The translations under genes and the position numbers were made by a program. Below the pieces are notes generated by a model. The model made no database searches. It was given only the letters and a program-made list of their open reading frames with translations, and was not told the origin of the DNA. A stretch of DNA of 64,000 nt from Datura wrightii. Lineage: Eukaryota > Streptophyta > Magnoliopsida > Solanales > Solanaceae. The DNA lies in the NCBI GenBank assembly GCA_035772735.1, contig JASDFA010000018.1, positions 58,682,001 to 58,746,000 of the forward strand. The letters run 5' to 3'. Positions 1 through 10,152 of this stretch are shown here, piece after piece; positions within the stretch are counted from its first letter, which is position 1, and the number at the start of each line of letters is the position of its first letter.

Positions 1-708
1 GCATGGAACTATCAATTGTTATTTCACATAATTAGAATTGCATGTTTGTGGTCTTTCGAGCCTCTAAACACGGCAATCTAGCCTCACTGCATCATTGTGA
101 GCGAGGAGTTTAATTTCTAGTCGCGGGCAATCAATTATGTTGTGGTTTACAGGGAAACGATTAGGGACTTTCGTGCGTCTAACCATTCAACTCAACTTAG
201 CCTCACAACTACTTCTTCGAGTGGTGATCCCAAGTTGGTCTTTCATAACCCCCGTGTCTCAACCAAGCACGGTGTTAGGTCTATTTCTATCCTGACACAA
301 AAATCTCTCCCGAGATACAAACATGCTCCTCACATTCTCATGTCCTGACCTAGGTAATGCTTTCTCAAGCTATTACTCAAGCTAACAAATATTCTTTCAT
401 GGTGATCAATCATAAAAACAACCAACAATCTAGAATGCAAGACGAAAACAACAATCAATAACTTAATTCCAAAATAATTTTGTAAAATCACAATCATAAT
501 TCATGGCTTCAACCCTAGAGGAAGGGTTCTTGCCATTCATGTTCATAAAACTACAACTAACTACTACTAAACTAACATACTTACATGAATTTGGTAGATG
601 AGAAGGGAATTTGGCAAACCCTAGATGAGTGCTCCCACTTCTCCCTTCACTCCTACGTAGTTTTCCAGAATAAAATCGTGACCAAATGGAATTAGGAGCT
701 AAGGGACC

Positions 709-716
709 TATTTATA
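709..716 (-). promoter_or_regulatory. TATA box of J LTR
   Basis: Plus-strand TATTTATA reads TATAAATA on the minus strand. It lies about 490 bp from the LTR start, like the B LTR TATA box (about 507 bp), and about 45 bp downstream of a palindromic module. Confidence 0.5.
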
Positions 717-757
717 GTAAATGGAAAACGTGCTTAATTTAGCCTATCGTGGAACGA

Positions 758-883
758 CTCCGTGTCACGGAGTGTATCGCGGAGCACTGCTTCCGTGACA
801 CGAAGGCAACGCGAAAGCTCTTTGGAAATCACCCGAAATTTAGCCTCGGTAGCACCCTGCCGCGTCGGCAGCGTGTCACGCTG
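758..883. repeat. Type I palindromic U3 module in J
   Basis: 758-772 is the odd palindrome CTCCGTGTCACGGAG (7+1+7). Arms CGTGTCACGGAG at 761-772 and TTCCGTGACACG at 791-802 form a larger inverted repeat with one mismatch. A second odd palindrome, CAGCGTGTCACGCTG, is at 869-883. The block is far more GC-rich than its surroundings. Confidence 0.75.
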
Positions 884-1201
884 CTTGGGCAGCGCGTTGA
901 CACCTCCATGTCGCGCAGCCAGCCTGCCGTGGCACGTTGCCGACACGCAGGTGGGCTGTTTTGTGCCTCCTCTTTGCCGACGTTTGCGGGTTAATTCCGT
1001 TTCCAAGCCTCTACTTCACCAACTCATGGATTAGTTACTCAAAAGTCATCAAAACCTACAAAACAAAGGCTAATCATGTTGGTTAGCACATATCTTCACA
1101 TTCATATTAAATTACATGAAAATGTATACAATAACTTAGATAAATATGACTAATTTAAGTCATAAAGCGTATCTCGGGCATGCTATTTTTTCCCGTGATC
1201 A

Positions 1202-1238
1202 TAGATGCGCCCTTTCCTTTATCTTGCCTGCTTGCCAT
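1202..1238 (-). pseudogene. Start of element A ORF2, cut by LTR J
   Basis: A minus-strand ATG at 1236-1238 begins MASRQDKGKGAS, matching the start of ORF2 in element B (MASRQEKGKGAS) in 11 of 12 codons. It stops abruptly at the TGATCACGGG terminus of LTR J. The upstream sequence (1239-1330) also matches the region before ORF2 in B, including GTGTGGGGT. It is far too short for gene prediction but is clear by comparison. Confidence 0.7.
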
Positions 1239-2106
1239 TGTTTCTGTCAAATCAAACAGACAGTCCCAATGTTATTTAAATCAAAATTAGCTTTGACTAA
1301 GGTTGGTTTAAGCTAGGCCACCCCACACTCAGTCTTTTAGCCACAATTACGACATTACGGCAAGACAATTCTCACTTTCCAATTTACAAAAAAAGAAACA
1401 ACAACATGCCTCGTGCATTCAGAGAATTCGATGGAATAAATTCTACGTACTACTCAGACTTCATACAGCTAATCAAAATATCACCATCGATATCATTTCA
1501 TCACATAGCACTTAGCAAAAACTTCTCTCAACACAACCTATGCAATTCACCAATTTCTATGCAATTCAACAATTTCATTCTCCTGAAAATCCATCGTTTA
1601 TTTAGCATATTCACATCAAGCACAACACAATTCACCTTACATAACATGCCCAACCCATAATTTCCACATTTTCAATCACATTTAGTTTCTTCGCAATCAA
1701 ATTCTAACCCTAGCTACATATTTCACCAAAATTCGATCAAGCATGTATTTATCGAGTTCATCCAATCAAAATGATACTACGAACATCAATCAACAATAAC
1801 TTAAATGAATCAAGCTCAATTTACAATTAGGGCAAGGTTTACTCACTTCACATGCTAAAAATCGAAAAATTCGACAAGAATTGAGATGAAGTTAAAGAAC
1901 ATACCTTTAATTTGATGAAATCGACGAAAAGTTGAAGAAAACTTGTGCCTAGGTCCGTGTCACGCTGGGGAAGGGGGAGTTTTTGGGTGTTTGTCATGGA
2001 GAGGGTGAGAAATGAGGGAAAATTGAGGGAATTTGGGGTTAAAAAGGGGGATTTTCGCGCGGCTCACCCGGTGACCCGGTGTGACCCGTCGTGATTAAAG
2101 CCTCAA

Positions 2107-2148
2107 CGTGTCACGGAGGGTAACGCAGAGCATCCCCTCCGTGATACG
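2107..2148. repeat. Type I palindromic module, internal copy 1 of A
   Basis: Arms CGTGTCACGGAG (2107-2118) and CTCCGTGATACG (2137-2148) are inverted repeats with one mismatch. Confidence 0.7.
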
Positions 2149-2165
2149 GAGCCAACGCGGAGGTA

Positions 2166-2190
2166 TTCTGGAATTTTAAAAATTCCAGAA
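2166..2190. repeat. 25-bp perfect palindrome
   Basis: TTCTGGAATTTT, one A, then AAAATTCCAGAA: a perfect 12+1+12 inverted repeat lying between two type I modules. Confidence 0.8.
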
Positions 2191-2201
2191 TTACACCTCA
2201 A

Positions 2202-2243
2202 CGTGTCACGGAGGTCAATGCAGAGGCCCTCCTCCGTGACACG
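2202..2243. repeat. Type I palindromic module, internal copy 2 of A
   Basis: Arms CGTGTCACGGAG (2202-2213) and CTCCGTGACACG (2232-2243) are perfect 12-bp inverted repeats. Confidence 0.8.
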
Positions 2244-2535
2244 AAGCCATCGCGCAGGCTCACTGTTTTGCCACTTTTTATTATTTTGCTCACCTCGATT
2301 TTTCCTTTGCGATCCTTTGCATTTTTTCCCTCTGTTCAACCTGAAATTCATCCCACAACAAGAAATTGGTTAGAAATCATAGATTTCAACATAAAACACA
2401 ATTTTTGTTTTTTATTTTTATTTTTCTATTTTTTTTCTTTCTTTTCTACTAATTCTACTCAATTATTACAACAATTTCATGGGTTGCCTCCCGTGCAGCG
2501 CCTGGTTTACCATCGCGGCTTGTCGTCATTGAAGC

Positions 2536-3687
2536 TTAGTCATCCTCTAGGGTGACGGACATCTTTTCTTGACTACTGTCCTCACCCCAGTAATGCTTAC
2601 ATCGCTGCCCATTAACTAAGAACGTGGCACTTCGATCTTCTTGCCACAACTCTACTGCCCCGTGCGGGGTCATTCTCACTACCTCAAACGACCCTAACCA
2701 TTTGGACCGCAACTTCCCTAGAAACATCTTCAATCTTGAATTGAAGAGCAACACTTTTTTCCCCGGCTCAAAAATACGATGCACCACATGCTTGTCGTGC
2801 CACCTCTTTGTTTTTTCTTTGTAGTACTTGGCACTCTCATAAGCATGCCAATGAAACTCCTCAAGTTCGCTGAGTTGCATCAGCCTCTTCTTGACTGCTA
2901 GCTCTAAGTACATATTCAATTTCCTCACGGCCCAGAAAGCTCGGTGCTCTAGCTCCACTGGCATATGACGTGCTTTACCATAGACCAATCGGTATGGAGA
3001 AGTTAAAATAGGTGTCTTGTAAGCAATTCTGTAAGTCCACAACGCATCATCGAGTTTGCTTGACCAATCACTACGTTGTGCATTCACTGTTTTCTGGAGA
3101 ATCTGCTTCACCTCTCTATTCGACACCTCCACTTGCCCACTAGTTTGGGGATGATATGCTGTTGCCACCTTGTGGCGCATCCCATACTTAGCTAGTAGCT
3201 TCTTGAAACTTGAACTGACAAAATGAGCCCCTCCATCACTGATAATGGCTCGGGGTGTCCCGAACCTGGTGAGAATGTGTTTTTTCACAAATTTTGTTAC
3301 CACCTTGTTGTCATTCCTGGGGCAAGCTATTGCTTCAACCCACTTTGATACATAATCAATGGCCACCAAGATGTAACGATTTCCAAATGACGGTGGGAAC
3401 GGGCCCATGAAATCTATGCCCCATACATCAAAGGTCTCCACTTCCAGTACATTCTGCAGCGACATCTCTTACCTACCAATTGTGCCTGTCCGCTGACATC
3501 TATCGCACATTTTGACGTATGCCATAGAGTCTCTGAACAGTGCAGGCCAAAAGAAACCTGACTGTAGAGCCTTGTGCGCTGTCCACTCGACTCCATAGTG
3601 CCCTCCATACAATGAAGAGTGACAACTCCTCAAAACCTCTGCAATCTGGCTCTCCAGGATGCATCTTCTCATCACCTGATCCGGTCC
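2536..3687 (-). pseudogene. Element A pol: integrase
   Basis: Ty3/gypsy integrase, which inserts the cDNA into chromosomes. It follows RNase H in the same frame after a TAG at 3688-3690. The HHCC zinc-binding part lies at about 3480-3640 (CDRCQRTG visible) and ends at an in-frame TAA (3466-3468). The catalytic core follows at 2536-3465 with the triad D18 (GIDFMGP), D77 (ISDGGAHF) and E113 (QVEVSN), a DX35E spacing. The C-terminal part runs to KHYWG near the end. No chromodomain is seen, as expected for Athila/Tat types. Only the two stop codons break it; the frame is otherwise continuous with RT. Confidence 0.85.
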
Positions 3688-5749
3688 CTATTTAAACAAA
3701 TATGGCTCATCCCAAATAAAATACCGACAATCACGCCTCAATTTTTTTCTCTGCTGAGCCGTAGCCTCCGGTGGATAGACTCCACTCACTAGCAAGTTCA
3801 CTATATCTGCATACCAGGGAACCTCAGCTTCCTCTATTGCCAAGAGCTGCTCATCCGGGAACTCCTCTTTGATGTTATCACCTTCCTTTACATGCGACCG
3901 ACTTTCCAATCGCGATAGGTGATCTGCCACCTGATTTTTGCTCCCCTTTCTATCCTTAATTTCTAGATTGAACTCTTGCAACAACAGAATCCATTTGATC
4001 AGCCTGGGCTTTGCTTCCTTCTTGTTAAACAGATACTGAATCACTGCATGATCGGTATACACCATTACTCTCGAACCCACCAAATAGGACCTGAATTTAT
4101 CAAATGCAAACACCAATTCTACCATCTCCTTCTCTGTGACTGTATAATTACTTTGGGAAGTGTTTAGTGTTTTGCTTGCATAATGAATAGAATGAAAGAT
4201 TCTATTTCTCCGCTGCCCCAATACAGCTCCCACAACCACATCGCTTGCATCACACATCAGTTCAAATGGTTGTTCCCAATCCGGAGAAATAAGGATAGGT
4301 GCTTCTATCAATTTCTGCTTCAACTCCTCGAATGCTTTGACACACTCATCATCCAACTCGAACTTCACCTCTTTTTCTAGCAATCTGCATAATGGTCTAG
4401 AAATTTTGGAGAAGTTTTTGATGAACCGTCTGTAGAACCCTGCATGCCCGAGAAAACTGCAAACACCCTTCATCGACACAGGTGGTGGTAGCTTCTCAAT
4501 AACTTCGATCTTAGCACGATCGACCTCCAACCCCTTGCAAGAAACTTTATGGCCAAGGAAGATACCCTCCTTGACTAAGAAATGGCATTTCTCCCAGTTG
4601 AGTACAAGGTTGGATTCTTCGCAGTGAGCTAGCACCCTGTCAAGATTCTGCCAACAAGTAGCAAACGAATTACCGAAAACAGAAAAATCATCCATAAATA
4701 CCTCGACGAAATCCTCCACCATGTCGTGGAAGATAGATATCATGCATCTCTTAAATGTGGCGGGTGCATTGCATAACCCAAATGGCATCCGCCTAAAAGC
4801 ATATGTCCCATAAGGATATGTGAAAGTAGTCTTCTCCTGATCCTCTGGTGCTATGGCTATTTGGTTATAGCCAGAGTACCCATCAAGGAAACAATAGTAT
4901 TCTTGTCCAGCCAACCTGTCCAATATCTGATCAATGAACGGGATAGGGTAGTGATCTTTCCTTGTGGCTTCATTAAGCTTTCTATAGTCCATGCAAATCC
5001 GCCAGCCTATGAAGGTTCGTGTAGGGATCAACTCATTTTTTTCATTGGTGACCACGGTCATCCCTCCTTTCTTTGGAATGGACTGAACGGGGCTGACCCA
5101 TTCGCTATTCGAGATAGGATAAACCACACATGCATCAATCCACTTAATTATTTCTTTCCTAACCACATCCTTCATTGCCGGATTCAACCTTCGCTGAGGC
5201 TGAATAGTTGGCTTTGCTCCTGTCTCCATGAAAATTCTATGTGTGCAAAAAGCTGGATTGATACCCTGAATATCTGACATTTGCCAGCCCATTACTTTCT
5301 TCCTTCTTCTGAGGACACCCAATGCTTCCTTTTCCTGTGCCTCCGTCAATTCTGCGGAGATGATGACTGGCAAAGTATCATCTTCCCCCCAAAAGACATA
5401 TTTTAGATGGGGAGACAATTCTTTCAATTCCATCTTTGGTGCTTCCTCAATAGATGGTTTCAACAATGGTTCCAGAGACCTCATTAGAGACTGAAATTCC
5501 TTCTTCCTGGGATGCCTTAGTGGCTCATTCAGCATTTGCACCACCTCATAAGCATCTCTATCTCCGAAATGATCGGAGTTCATCAACAATCTTTCCAATG
5601 GGTCTTGAGATTCAACAATCTGACGAATCTCTACTTGCTCAAGCACACTGATTGCTGAAATCTCCTCATGTATGGCCGGAAGCTTCATGGCCTTAAATAC
5701 ATCAAATACCTCCATCTTGTCGTGTGCCCGCATGGTTAGCTGCCCTGCA
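3688..5749 (-). pseudogene. Element A pol: reverse transcriptase and RNase H
   Basis: An open stretch of about 680 codons. The reverse transcriptase has the catalytic FMDD (aspartate codons 4687-4692) and the conserved FLDGYSGYNQI and FGLCNAPATF motifs. RNase H follows with MCDAS, TEKEMVELVFA, YTDH and NQVADHLS, so its four acidic residues are present. The N-terminal side (MRAHDKMEVFDV) matches the end of the B protease region (MRAHDKVEVFDV), which shows that gag-pro-pol was one reading frame before B inserted after base 5754. The only visible defect is the TAG before integrase. This is the best preserved pol of the Athila-like elements here. Confidence 0.9.
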
Positions 5750-5754
5750 GCTAC
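5750..5754. repeat. Target site duplication of B, left copy
   Basis: GCTAC directly before the 5' LTR of B; the matching copy is at 15268-15272. Confidence 0.95.
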
Positions 5755-6187
5755 TGATCTTGGACAAATTTATATGCCCAAGTGATACTCAAAAGTACCA
5801 TTTTAGCCTTGTTTATCTATCAATGTGTATACATTCTCATGTAATTGGTAATAAAATGTGAATTTATACTAACCAACATGATTAGCATTGTTTTGCAGAT
5901 AAAATGTAATTTCGGGAAGCTAAAATGCATGTTGTAGGATATCGGGGTTGGACTTGGATGCGAGCAAGGGACAAGAATTTGGACAGCAGAAAATAAAGGG
6001 GCTCCGCGATGGAGCCGTGTCACGTTGTCATCGCGTAGGCCTTCTGTTTGGATGGGAATTTTCAGCCCAATTCCAGTGTGGGTTCGCGATGGGTCCGTGG
6101 CACGGTGGCCTGGTCCGCGTTGCACGTCGTGCCACGTTGGGCTTTATTTCCTGGACCCCCAGTTCCAGTGAAGGTCCGCGGTCGTAG

Positions 6188-6229
6188 CGTGTCACGGAGG
6201 CAGTGCTCCGCGATGCACTCCGTGACACG
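6188..6229. repeat. Type I palindromic U3 module in B 5' LTR
   Basis: Perfect 12-bp inverted repeat: CGTGTCACGGAG (6188-6199) and CTCCGTGACACG (6218-6229). The TATA box starts 32 bp downstream. Related half-sites occur at 6002-6040. Confidence 0.85.
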
Positions 6230-6261
6230 TTGCTTGTTATTCCGGGAAAAATTCCCACTAG

Positions 6262-6268
6262 TATAAAT
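6262..6268 (+). promoter_or_regulatory. TATA box of B 5' LTR
   Basis: TATAAAT preceded by a GGGAA-AAA-TTCCC inverted repeat (6244-6256). Transcription of B would start about 30 bp downstream. Confidence 0.65.
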
Positions 6269-7178
6269 AGAACACTTAGGTTCATTTTTCAATATTCTGA
6301 CTTGGTGGAGCAAAAATGTGGGTTACAGGCAGTTGAGGGGACGAAATTATCAGGGTTTTTCTCTCTTTCCTTCTCCTTGTATTCAATTGCTTGTATGTTT
6401 AACACTAATTTAACGATGTTTAATCCACAAATGAGTGGCTAATTCATCTTCTTGCTGAGGTTATGAACACTTGTAATGAAATGTGATCATTGATTCTTTG
6501 GTTTTTCATCTTTTCTTCCATGGCTGTTCTATTAATTCTTGTTCTTACTGCATTAATGTGTGGCCTACGTTAATGTATATCTAAAAAGTCCGGTTTCACT
6601 CGAGAGAGCAAGAAATTGGAAAGTTGTGAATTAATAGGATATGATGTTTTCTTGGTTTGGGAAAATTGGGAATTGATTTACTTTCAGGATAGAAAAATAC
6701 CTGAAAGTCGTATTAGTCAATTTAGGAACCGGGTTTGTATGGCTAGAACATGAATTTCATTTAATCATAGAAATGTAGGTGGATGATTCATGATTCTTAA
6801 GTGAGGTTAAATACGAGAGTTTTAATCTCTTGGCAAATGTTCTTGGCAAGCAACCGGAGGAAAAGACTAACCAAATTACATCGATAATTAATTTCATTAC
6901 ATGTTCGTTTAACCTTAGCATGCTCTCATTCATAGTTCAGACTCAAATTAGATAGTTGTTTTAGCTTTAGCATAAAAATTATAAAACAAAATATCAAACT
7001 CTTGGTTACACTGTTGTCTGCATTTTTAGAATTGAAATATAGTACACTTGAGCAGGTTGCACTTCATCCCAGTCCCTGTGGGATCGATACTTGGCTTACT
7101 TAAGCCACTTTACTACTTGTTCGACCACGTGCACTTGCGTGTGAGTTTTATACCCATATAACACCCCGAACAAGTTTT

Positions 7179-7196
7179 TGGCGCCGTTGCCGGGGA
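7179..7196 (+). other. Primer binding site of B (tRNA-Asp)
   Basis: TGGCGCCGTTGCCGGGGA, 18 bases complementary to the 3' end of plant tRNA-Asp, starting 6 bases after the LTR. Confidence 0.9.
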
Positions 7197-7326
7197 CTGG
7201 CAATTGGTGAATTTGTCTTAAGTGTTAATTTACTGTATTTTTATTTTTTTAGTGTTGACAACTTGGTCTTAGCCTGTATTTTGCAGATTTAATTTCTGTT
7301 GAACACTGGCAAGAGACAAGGAGCTG

Positions 7327-8952
7327 GTGGACTCGTATATAGAGCCAGAAAGAATATTTCATAGTAAGCGGAGAGAAGCTCTAGAAAGAAAGCTGCAGTT
7401 GCTCAGACAGACGATCATGGAGCAACAACAGAATCCACCGGTAGTACGGGCAGTGTTAGTGCCCGAAGAAGTAGCAGCTCGGCCGGTTCGCGAGGTGGCA
7501 ATCCCACATGGTAATAATGTAACATCTAGCATCCGCAAACCTGAGCCAGGAGGGAGGTTTGAACTTAAGCAGAATATGGTGCAATTGCTGCACACTAGCA
7601 GGCAGTTTACCGGTCTCCCTCATGAAGATCCACAGCAGCATCTCCAAAATTTTTTGGAGATAAGTGACACTTATATCCCCGCTGGAGTGTCATCAGATTA
7701 TGTCCGGCTTACATTGTTCCCATTTTCTCTATTGGGAGAAGCCAAGAGGTGGTTGAAAGCTGAGCCACTGAATTCTATTTCTACGTGGGATGATATTGCA
7801 AGGAAATTCTTGATACGGTTCTTTCCCTCCGGTAAAACAGCAAGACTTAGAAGTCAAATTCTAAGTTTCAAATAGAGATAGGGAGAGAATTTATATCAGG
7901 CCTGGGAGAGATTCAAGTCCATTTTGTGGGATTGTCCTCATCATCATCAGTACAATGATGTGCTGGTGCACACTTTTATAGAGGGTTTGGAACCCCACAC
8001 AAAAATATTGCTAGACTCAGCAGCTGAAGGACAAGCGCTGGAGAAAACTTATGAGGAGCTGTATACCTTGTTGAACCGTATTTCGCAGGGCAATCCGGAA
8101 TGGAATGCTGATTCGTCAAGAGGCGGGACAAGGAAAGCAGCAGGAGTGCTAGAAGTGGATGGGTTCACAGCTATTGCTGCACAGATAGCTGCATTACAAA
8201 ATCAACTTAACACCCACTTCAGCAACATGACAATGAACCAGCCTCAAGCCCCAGTGAATGCAGTGCAGCAGATGTGGTGTGAAGTGTGTGGAAGCAGTGA
8301 GCACTCAGCTGAGTGTTGTGGAGCCAATCCTGACTCGGTAAACTTTGTGGGAAATGTACAAAGGAACAATCACCAACACTATGGTAATAACTATAATTCC
8401 AATTGGAGGAATCACCCTATTTTCTCCTGGGGTAGCAACAACCATCAGGGGCAAAGTTCGGGTCAGGGTGTGCAAAGGAACCAAGGAGGGCAGCAGAATT
8501 ATCAAGCATAATTTAGAAACAACAATGCACCTCCTCCACCACCATCAACCAGCATTGAGGAGATGTTCAAGACCATGATAGCTAACTAAGCTCAATTGCA
8601 GGCTGACTATGTGAAATTGGCAGCCGAAGTGAAAAACAACCAGTTAGCTACCAAGGCACTTGAATATCAATTTGGGCAATTTGCTGGAGCCCAAAACACA
8701 AGGCCTAGAGGAGGACTTCCGAGCGACACAGATCCCAATCCCAAGCAGGTGAATGCAGTGACCACAAGGAGTGGTTTGCAACTAAAAGAGGTGGAACCAG
8801 AAAGACCACCTCAACAATTGGGTGCAGCAGAAGTTGAGAGGGAGCAAAGTACTGAAAGGGGGAAGACTAAGGAAGCTGAATCAGAAAGACCACCACCCCC
8901 GTTCCTTCAATGATTAAAGAAACACAAGGAGGAGGCGTGTTTCAAGAAATTC
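7327..8952 (+). pseudogene. Element B gag
   Basis: Capsid-nucleocapsid polyprotein of an Athila-like element. A Retrotrans_gag-type domain runs from about 7550 to 8110 (QFTGLPHEDPQQHLQNF, WDDIARKFLIRFFPSG). The zinc knuckle at 8278-8319 has the CX2CX4HX4C pattern (C-EV-C-GSSE-H-SAEC-C). A Q/N-rich linker follows. No ATG precedes the first conserved residues: an in-frame TGA is at 7300-7302, the frame opens at a GTG (7327), and the first ATG is at 7417, so the true start is unsettled. Four stops interrupt it (7873, 7879, 8509, 8587) and a fifth at 8911 lies at the border to protease, all in one unbroken frame. Confidence 0.85.
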
Positions 8953-9660
8953 ATGGAGGTGCTGAAACAGGTACATATTAACTTACCTCTTGTTGTTGTT
9001 TTGCAGGGAGTGCCGAAATATGCTAAGTATATAAAGGACATCGTGGCAAACAAAAGTCGGTTGACTAAGTATGCTACGGTGGCTCTAACGGAGGAGTGCA
9101 CTTCCCGGATTCAAAACAGACTGCCCACAAAGTTCAAAGACCCTGGGAGCTTTACTATACAGATTACTATTGGGCAGAGCATCCGAGCTCGTGGATTGTG
9201 TGATTTGGGAGCGAGCATAAATTTGATGCCGTCATCGGTATTCAAAAAGCTGGGTCTAGGGAGTCCTAGACCCACAACAGTAATCTTGCAATTGACGGAT
9301 TGGTCCTTAGCCAGACCTGATGGCATTGTGGAGGACGTTCTGGTGCAAGTTGGCTCCCTGATTTTCCCGATAGATTTTGTCGTGCTGGATTTTGAACCAG
9401 AAGCGGAAGTCCCATTTATTTTGGGACGTCCTTTCTTGGCGACCGGGAAAGCACTAATTGACGTAGCTGTGGGGCAGCTAACAATGCGAGCACATGACAA
9501 GGTGGAGGTGTTCGATGTGTACAAGGCACCCAAGCTCCCGATGGTACACGAAGAACTCTCGGTGATCAATGTGATTGATCAAGGCGATAGTGAGCAGTTT
9601 AAGGATTCACGAGAGTTAATGGGAAAACCACCAGAATGGTGTAAGCACTACTGGGGGTAG
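8953..9660 (+). pseudogene. Element B protease and fused end of pol
   Basis: Retroviral-type aspartic protease in the same frame as gag. The active site reads DLGASINLMP (Asp codon 9202-9204), typical of Athila/Tat elements, and the LILGRPFL-like part reads FILGRPFLATG. The sequence continues into MRAHDKVEVFDV, the start of the RT region in A. Around 9590-9640 it jumps to CKHYWG and stop, which in A is the very end of integrase. About 3 kb encoding RT, RNase H and integrase is therefore missing. Protease itself appears intact. Confidence 0.85.
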
Positions 9661-10013
9661 GACAGTGATCGAGAGAAATCGTCCATCACCCTAGAGGGCA
9701 ACTGAGCTTAACGACATCGAGCCGCGACGGTAAATCATGCGCTGCACGGGAGGCAACCCGTGGAAATTTTTTTTTTCTCTTTGTAAAGTGTGAATAGATT
9801 TTTCTTTTTCTTTTTCTTGATTAACAACAAAATTTTTTGTTTTAGTTTTTGTTTTTATTTTTAGTTAGAGTGAAACCTATAGTTCTAACCAATTTTGTAT
9901 AGTGAGATGAATTTTAGGTCAAACGGAGGAAAATATGCACGGAATCGCAAAGGAAAATTCGAGGTATGAAAATTAACAAAAAGTGGCAAAACAGTGAGCT
10001 AGGGCGATAGCTC

Positions 10014-10055
10014 CGTGTCACGGAGGTGGACCTCCGCGTTACCCTCCGTGACACG
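10014..10055. repeat. Type I palindromic module, internal copy 1 of B
   Basis: Perfect arms CGTGTCACGGAG (10014-10025) and CTCCGTGACACG (10044-10055). The first arm is also part of the 15-bp odd palindrome CTCCGTGTCACGGAG (10011-10025). Confidence 0.85.
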
Positions 10056-10110
10056 TTGAGGTATAATCCGGATTTTTTTTAAAATTTCCAGAACAGGCTC
10101 GCGACGGCTC

Positions 10111-10152
10111 TATGTCACGGAGGCAGTGCACCGCGATGCACTCCGTGACACG
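10111..10152. repeat. Type I palindromic module, internal copy 2 of B
   Basis: Arms TATGTCACGGAG (10111-10122) and CTCCGTGACACG (10141-10152), inverted with two mismatches. Confidence 0.7.

Larger units (their letters stand above)
1..1201 (-). mobile_element. Element J: 5' LTR (partial), Athila-like, inserted in element A
   Basis: This is an LTR on the minus strand whose outer end is at 1201 (minus-strand start TGATCACGGG). It aligns in layout with the B LTR start (TGATCTTGG) and shares a patch around 1069-1130 (GCTAATCATGTTGGTTAG). A TATA box lies at 709-716 and a palindromic GC-rich block at 741-1000. The remaining ~700 bp match neither the B LTR nor A's own 5' LTR at 17559-18331. It is therefore read as the LTR of a different but related family that inserted into A. 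The window edge cuts it; a full length near 1.4 kb is expected by analogy. It could be a solo LTR or the start of a full element. Confidence 0.6.
1239..2535 (-). other. Non-coding spacer between pol and ORF2 of element A
   Basis: No gene is seen. It is collinear with B 9719-11023: the purine-rich stretch after pol, a CGGGTCACC-type GC block near 2050-2090, and the pre-ORF2 region with GTGTGGGGT on the minus strand near 1322. It contains two copies of the type I palindromic module (2107-2148 and 2202-2243) and a 25-bp palindrome (2166-2190). Confidence 0.6.
5755..7172 (+). repeat. 5' LTR of B (1418 bp)
   Basis: It starts TGATCTTGGACAA and ends CCGAACA, followed at once by the primer site region. 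TATA box at 6262-6268 with type I palindromes just upstream. The downstream half is AT-rich. Confidence 0.95.

Noticed and set aside
734..1034. Overlapping short ORFs on both strands rich in RVT, RDT and SRS residues
   Set aside because: They are translations of the palindromic type I module and recur wherever the module does (also near 6030-6310, 14120-14380, 40480-40820, 48500-48830). They have no conserved start and no family.
1..1201. A recombinant element A with two different LTRs
   Set aside because: The precise LTR terminus at codon 12 of ORF2 is better explained by insertion of another element than by a chimeric A.
1202..2535. Element A lacking ORF2, as a functional partner complementary to B
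   Set aside because: A contains the ORF2 start; the rest is simply beyond LTR J and the window edge. The trans-supply idea for B stays, but not a strict complementary pair.
7179..7196. tRNA gene fragment
   Set aside because: The match is only the 18 bases expected of a primer binding site next to an LTR, with no cloverleaf sequence around it.
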